A DNA stretch of 64,000 nt from an uncultured Planococcus sp. (GTDB taxonomy: Bacteria > Bacillota > Bacilli > Bacillales_A > Planococcaceae). Below are positions 60,361 through 64,000 of the stretch, in pieces. A program made the translations under genes and the position numbers. Under the pieces are notes generated by a model that ran no database searches, was not told the origin of the DNA, and worked only from the letters and a program-made list of their open reading frames with translations. Where the stretch lies: positions 434,001 to 498,000 of the forward strand of contig CANNAE010000002.1 in assembly GCA_947502505.1 (NCBI GenBank), written 5' to 3'. Within the stretch, counting starts at the first letter, position 1. Each line of letters starts with the position of its first letter.

Positions 60361-60388
60361 AGCGCGGCCTCTTGAGGCGGCGCTTTTT
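60361..60388 (+). terminator. Terminator of the GGDEF gene
   Basis: AGCGCGGCCTC/GAGGCGGCGCT hairpin with a 2-base loop and TTTTTC. Confidence 0.85.
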
Positions 60389-60501
60389 CGAATGCCATAT
60401 ATTGGACGGCACGCCCGGGGTCTGCTACGGTTAATGAATGGCAAAAGCCGAAGATACATTATATACAGCACTGTTATTGTGCTTTCGAAGGAGTCTTTCA
60501 T

Positions 60502-61692
60502 TTGAGTAACAACAAACCTAAATTATGGACGCGGGACTTTATAGGCGTCTCCGTCGTCCATTTTTTGCTACTGCTCGTTTTTTACTTATTAATCGTCACG
60601 ATCGCTTTATACGCTGTCGAAGAGTACGGGGCTTCGACAAGTGAAGCCGGGCTCGTCACCGGAATTTTCATCTTGGGGGCGCTGGCGGGGCGGTTGGTCA
60701 TCGGCCGCACGCTTGATATGATCGGGCGCAAACGCGCGTTGGTGCTCGGTTCGGCTTTATTTGTCGGCATGACCGCGCTGTACTTCTTGCCGCTCGGCTT
60801 GCCTTTCTTGATGCTGAACCGTTTTCTGCACGGCGTGACGCTTGGAGTCGCGAGCACTGCCGCCGGAACGATCGCTGCGCAAGTCATTCCCCATACGCGT
60901 AAAGGCGAAGGCATTGGCTATTTCAGCATGAGCGCGACGTTTGGGGCAGCTTTCGGGCCGTTTATCGGCTTGCTGATGAGCCAATGGACGGGCTATAACG
61001 CCATTTTCGCTGCCTGTGTTGCGATTGCTGTCTCTGCATTGGCGCTTAGTACGTTCGTAAAAGTCCCGGCGCTGGAAAAACCGCCGGCTGAAGAAACGAA
61101 AACCGGCTTCCAGCTTTCCAATTACTTAGAAGCGAATGCTGTGCCGATTGCCATTGTCATGTTCTTGATCGCGCTCAGCTATTCGAGCGTTCTGTCGTTC
61201 ATCAATTTTTACGCTAATGATAAAGGGCTCGTGGAAGCGGCGAGTTTCTTCTTCCTGGTCTATGCTGTCGTCATTTTGCTGACACGCCCATTCACGGGAC
61301 GCATCATGGATTTATACGGCGCCAATTACATCATGTATCCCGCACTCGTATCGCTCGCAGGCGGCTTGTTGCTGCTGAGTGTTGCCGATTCGAGTCTGGG
61401 GCTGTTGTTTGCCGGCGCTTTGATCGGCCTTGGATTCGGTAATATGCAATCGACGACGCAAGCGGTCGCTATCAAGCTGACCCCTCCCCACCGGATGGGG
61501 CTTGCGACCTCGACATTCTTTGTCGCAATGGACGGCGGGCTCGGCATGGGGCCGTATGTCCTCGGCTTCATCATCCCGTTCACTGGCTATAGCGCACTTT
61601 ACGGATTACTCGGAGTCGCTGTTTTCGCATTGATCGTGCCCTATTATTTCCTCCACGGAAAAAAAGAACGCAAGACTGCATCTGCCTATTGA
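60502..61692 (+). CDS. MFS transporter (drug/sugar efflux-like)
   Basis: 396 aa, 12 membrane segments. Motif A GRTLDMIGRKRALVLG (about 67-83) and the second-half TGRIMDLYGANYI; LTPPHRMGLATSTFF near residue 327. TTG start with GAAGGAG 8 bases upstream. Substrate unknown; efflux type by similarity. Confidence 0.9.
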   Translation: MSNNKPKLWTRDFIGVSVVHFLLLLVFYLLIVTIALYAVEEYGASTSEAGLVTGIFILGALAGRLVIGRTLDMIGRKRALVLGSALFVGMTALYFLPLGLPFLMLNRFLHGVTLGVASTAAGTIAAQVIPHTRKGEGIGYFSMSATFGAAFGPFIGLLMSQWTGYNAIFAACVAIAVSALALSTFVKVPALEKPPAEETKTGFQLSNYLEANAVPIAIVMFLIALSYSSVLSFINFYANDKGLVEAASFFFLVYAVVILLTRPFTGRIMDLYGANYIMYPALVSLAGGLLLLSVADSSLGLLFAGALIGLGFGNMQSTTQAVAIKLTPPHRMGLATSTFFVAMDGGLGMGPYVLGFIIPFTGYSALYGLLGVAVFALIVPYYFLHGKKERKTASAY

Positions 61693-61705
61693 ATGGATGC
61701 AATAA

Positions 61706-61739
61706 AAAAGAACGGCCGACAAACGTCGGCCGTTCTTTC
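61706..61739 (+). terminator. Terminator of the MFS gene
   Basis: AAAGAACGGCCGAC/GTCGGCCGTTCTTT hairpin with a 4-base loop. Confidence 0.92.
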
Positions 61740-61834
61740 AGAGTGTTGACGAAGTCTATAAATTCATTACAAATTAGAATGGATTTTTTCTACATTTAAA
61801 AAATCAATGATCTTTCTAAGTATTTGGAGAAGCG

Positions 61835-61935
61835 TTCGCTCGACTCCAGTGGATCAGCGAGACGACCGAGACCCCGGAAGGCGCGCAGCAACTGAGGAGG
61901 CTTGGGCGCGAGCCCACGGAAAGCGAGCGATAAGC
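61835..61935. repeat. Dispersed Bacillales-type intergenic repeat, copy B
   Basis: Related to copy A at 45278-45400: shares CGACTCC, GGATCAGCGAGAC, GAGACCCC, GAGGCTTGGGCGCGAGCCC and GGAAAGCGAGCG in the same order, with more changes. It lies between two terminators. The open frame across it is not a gene. Confidence 0.75.
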
Positions 61936-61972
61936 TTCGGAAAATACGATTTTTCATCTTTCTCGAAAGCCT

Positions 61973-62009
61973 AAAAGAACGGCCGACAAATCATGTCGGC
62001 CGTTCTTTA
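61973..62009 (-). terminator. Terminator of the cupin gene
   Basis: AAAGAACGGCCGACA/TGTCGGCCGTTCTTT hairpin. The stem is the same as that of the terminator at 61706-61739. Confidence 0.9.
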
Positions 62010-62016
62010 TGTTCAC

Positions 62017-62433
62017 TTATTCTTCCTCTTCTGCTGCATCTGCTTCCGCTTTTGTTTCATGAACCGTGCTGTGCGGATGTTCAGGCGGGGCGTAGATGGA
62101 ATAGATCTTCAACGGCTTATCGCCTGTATTGGTGACATTATGCCATTTGCCTGCGGGGATGAGGATGGCGTAATCGTCTTCTGCTTTTTCTTCAAAACTT
62201 AGATTGTCTTCGCTGTCGCCCATCTGCACGAGGCCTTCCCCTTCTTCGATGCGAAGGAATTGGTCGCCGTGTTCATGGACTTCAAGCCCGATGTCATCGC
62301 CTGCTGCGATGCTCATCAATGTCACCTGCAAGTTTTTCCCGGTCCAAAGAGCGGTCCGGAACGTCTCATTTTGTTTAGTCGCTTCTTCGATATTGACGAC
62401 CAATGATTCAGCGCCATAATCTTTCAATTCCAT
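62017..62433 (-). CDS. Small cupin-domain protein
   Basis: 138 aa single cupin. Metal-site motif 1 HEHGDQFLRIEEG (about 53-65) and motif 2 PAGKWHNVTN (about 92-101) give the usual His/Glu ligands. The C-terminus is acidic and Ala/Glu-rich. GGAGGAGG is 8 bases before the ATG. Enzymatic role unknown. Confidence 0.9.
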   Translation of the reverse strand: MELKDYGAESLVVNIEEATKQNETFRTALWTGKNLQVTLMSIAAGDDIGLEVHEHGDQFLRIEEGEGLVQMGDSEDNLSFEEKAEDDYAILIPAGKWHNVTNTGDKPLKIYSIYAPPEHPHSTVHETKAEADAAEEEE

Positions 62434-62503
62434 GTGTAGTTCCTCCTCCGATTTGTTGTTCTGCTTTTCTCTACCCTCGAAAAAGCAGGCATAAACAAAC
62501 CAC

Positions 62504-63553
62504 TCAGCGCATCGCTTGTTTTTTCAGCGCCTGGTTGCGGGAGTTGAACACATCGTTGTGGGAAGACACCATCGCGATATTTGCGGCGTCCGGCTCGATG
62601 AATTTTTTCGCTTTATTGACAGCGTTGGCAGCATCGGTGAATGTGCCGGCGATCAAATTGAGCTTGCCTTCGTGCTGGAGAATATCGCCTGCCGCAAACA
62701 CTCCCGGTACGGAAGTCTCGCTTGCCGGCGTGCCTTGCAAATAGAAGTCGTCTTTCGTTTCCAAATCGAGCGGGCTGTTTTCAAGCAGGCTGGCATCGCG
62801 CTCGTAGCCATGGTTGATGACCAGCTGGTCGACCGGCAGCATGCGCCGTTCGCCCGTCACTTGGTTCATCACTTCCACCAGTTCGATGCGGTCGCCGGCA
62901 TCTGAAGCCACAAGCCGCGTTATAGCAGAATCCAACAGGCATTCAGCACGGCCTTCAAGCAATTGGCGTACTTGTGCTTCATGCCCGGCCATTTCGGGTT
63001 TACGGTGGACAACATAGACTTTTTCAGCGATCGGCTCGAGCTCATTTGCCCAGTCGACTGCCGAATTGCCGCCTCCCGAAATGAGCACCGTGCTGCCGCG
63101 GAAACGCTCAAGCGTTTTGACCGTATAATTGAGGTTTGCCACTTCAAAGCGTTCGGCACCTTCGATTTGGAGCTTCTGCGGTTTCAGGATGCCGCCGCCG
63201 ACCGCGACGATGATCGATTTCGAGTAATGGACTTCACCCGACGCTCCAGCCAACACAAACAAGCCGTCTTCGTTCTTATTCATGCTTTCCACTTTCTCAT
63301 CCAGGCAGACCGTCGGATCGAAGGTGAGCCCTTGTTCGACCAATTGCGTGATCAGCTGTTCACAACGGATTGGCGTCTGTCCTCCAACGTCCCAGATCAT
63401 TTTTTCCGGATAGACATGAAGCTTGCCGCCAAGACGCGGCTGGAACTCGATAATTTTCGTTTTCATGCCCCGAAGGCCGCTGTAAAAAGCTGAGTACAAG
63501 CCGGCTGGGCCTCCCCCGATGATGGTTACGTCAAAGATGTCGCGATTAGCCAT
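62504..63553 (-). CDS. Ferredoxin/flavodoxin-NADP reductase (YumC/YcgT type)
   Basis: 349 aa thioredoxin-reductase-like flavoprotein without the CxxC redox pair. FAD motif IIGGGPAGLYSAFYSG (about 11-26), NADP motif ISGGGNSAVDWA (about 158-169) and C-terminal GVFAAGDI. It passes electrons from NADPH to ferredoxin or flavodoxin. It is divergent from a siderophore ABC ATPase with Fur boxes between, as for ycgT in Bacillus, which suggests induction under iron limitation, perhaps for iron release from siderophores. Confidence 0.93.
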   Translation of the reverse strand: MANRDIFDVTIIGGGPAGLYSAFYSGLRGMKTKIIEFQPRLGGKLHVYPEKMIWDVGGQTPIRCEQLITQLVEQGLTFDPTVCLDEKVESMNKNEDGLFVLAGASGEVHYSKSIIVAVGGGILKPQKLQIEGAERFEVANLNYTVKTLERFRGSTVLISGGGNSAVDWANELEPIAEKVYVVHRKPEMAGHEAQVRQLLEGRAECLLDSAITRLVASDAGDRIELVEVMNQVTGERRMLPVDQLVINHGYERDASLLENSPLDLETKDDFYLQGTPASETSVPGVFAAGDILQHEGKLNLIAGTFTDAANAVNKAKKFIEPDAANIAMVSSHNDVFNSRNQALKKQAMR

Positions 63554-63584
63554 TTTTACATCCCCGTTCTATAGTAAATTCCGA

Positions 63585-63645
63585 TTGACAACGATTCTCA
63601 ATAACTTTATAGTATACATTGTAATGAAAGTGAGAATCATTATCA
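63585..63645. promoter_or_regulatory. Divergent promoter region with two Fur boxes
   Basis: TTGACA (63585-63590) and TATAGT (63608-63613), 17 bp apart, read toward the ABC gene. Fur boxes of 7-1-7 type are TGACAACGATTCTCA (63586-63600, overlapping the -35) and TGAGAATCATTATCA (63631-63645). Both the reductase and the ATPase are probably iron-repressed. Confidence 0.88.
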
Positions 63646-63708
63646 ACATTTAACCCAATTTTATTTATTTGCCTCAAAATTACGGTTTAACGAAAAGGAG
63701 GGCTGTCG

Positions 63709-64000
63709 ATGGGACGCCTTTTTACAGAAAACCTGGAAGTCAGCTATGGCGAAAGGAAAATCGTCAAAGGTTTGTCCCTGTCGATTCCAGATAAAAAGAT
63801 CACAGCGATTATCGGGCCGAACGGCTGCGGGAAATCGACCTTTTTGAAAGCGATGACACGTGTCATTCCGCACGAATCGGGCTCGGTCATTCTCGATGGC
63901 CAGCAAATCGCAGAAGAAAAGACAAAGCAATTGGCGAAAAAGCTTGCCATTTTGCCGCAGTCGCCAGAAAACGCGGCCGGCTTGACCGTCGGCGAAATCG
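63709..64000 (+). CDS. Siderophore ABC transporter ATPase, 3' truncated by window
   Basis: First 97 residues of an ATPase of the FecE/FhuC type. Walker A GPNGCGKST is at about residue 36-44, and the Q-loop lies at LPQSPENAAG (about 83-92). AAAGGAGG is 7 bases before the ATG. The two Fur boxes upstream and the reductase on the other side support iron-siderophore uptake; the permease and binding protein lie outside the window. Confidence 0.9.
   Translation, partial: MGRLFTENLEVSYGERKIVKGLSLSIPDKKITAIIGPNGCGKSTFLKAMTRVIPHESGSVILDGQQIAEEKTKQLAKKLAILPQSPENAAGLTVGEI

Noticed and set aside
61902..62135. Plus-strand frame near the cupin gene
   Set aside because: It crosses repeat copy B and a terminator and is antisense to the cupin.

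Overview
The window looks like chromosomal DNA of a low-to-mid GC Bacillales bacterium, most likely a Planococcaceae member (Planococcus/Planomicrobium-like). This is an inference from gene content and signals: strong AGGAGG ribosome sites, T-box and cobalamin leaders, Fur, Zur and LexA boxes of Bacillus type, a YqjW/UvrX-type polymerase, a b(o/a)3-type oxidase, and a class I ribonucleotide reductase. No tRNA, rRNA, CRISPR array, insertion sequence or prophage was seen. TTG starts behind good ribosome sites are common.

Layout: 1-5 kb holds a 5'-truncated M4 protease, an EgtB-like enzyme with an osmoprotectant-type binding lipoprotein, and an oxidoreductase divergent from a MarR regulator. 5.3-9.5 kb holds a T-box-controlled tyrosyl-tRNA synthetase, an AldA-type aldehyde dehydrogenase, an S51 peptidase and a zinc-ribbon membrane protein. 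9.6-11.6 kb is an ArsR-rhodanese/MFS pair behind a 28-bp palindrome. 11.6-15.1 kb is a zinc-starvation locus: COG0523 GTPase, zinc-free L33 and S14 and an unknown protein behind one Zur box, with a divergent flavoprotein behind a second Zur box. 15.1-19.6 kb holds a LexA-box UvrX polymerase, a glycosyltransferase/TetR operon with a clear operator, and an EF-G-binding protein next to a membrane-anchored L7/L12-like protein. 19.7-26.8 kb has split chromate transporters with a gamma-glutamyltransferase and LysR regulator, an OFA-type MFS carrier and an amidase. 27-30.6 kb is a Fur-box ferric-iron ABC transporter.

30.7-33.1 kb is pabA and a pabB-pabC fusion. 34.2-38.7 kb is an operon of acyl-CoA thioesterase, class I ribonucleotide reductase large and small subunits, and a flavodoxin, all downstream of a cobalamin riboswitch with a terminator. 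38.9-39.6 kb and 44.6-45.1 kb hold copies of an unannotated intergenic repeat with a long hairpin whose paired bases co-vary between copies. Between them lie peroxide defence genes (gpx, ohrR, ohr) and a b(o/a)3 oxidase operon with two very small membrane subunits. 45.5-50 kb has an Fnr-like regulator with a C-terminal cysteine cluster, a Usp protein, an M14 peptidase and an M23 peptidoglycan hydrolase. 50.9-56.5 kb has panB behind an attenuator-like leader, acetyltransferases, a methyltransferase-HIT fusion and three tandem paralogous membrane proteins. The last part has a dicarboxylate symporter, an IsdG-type heme oxygenase, a diguanylate cyclase, an MFS carrier, a cupin, a ferredoxin-NADP reductase and the start of a siderophore ABC ATPase, the last two sharing a Fur-boxed divergent promoter.

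The shared theme is metal and redox economy: separate Zur, Fur and B12 controls each swap or supply a cofactor-dependent function (ribosomal zinc, iron uptake, B12-independent nucleotide reduction).
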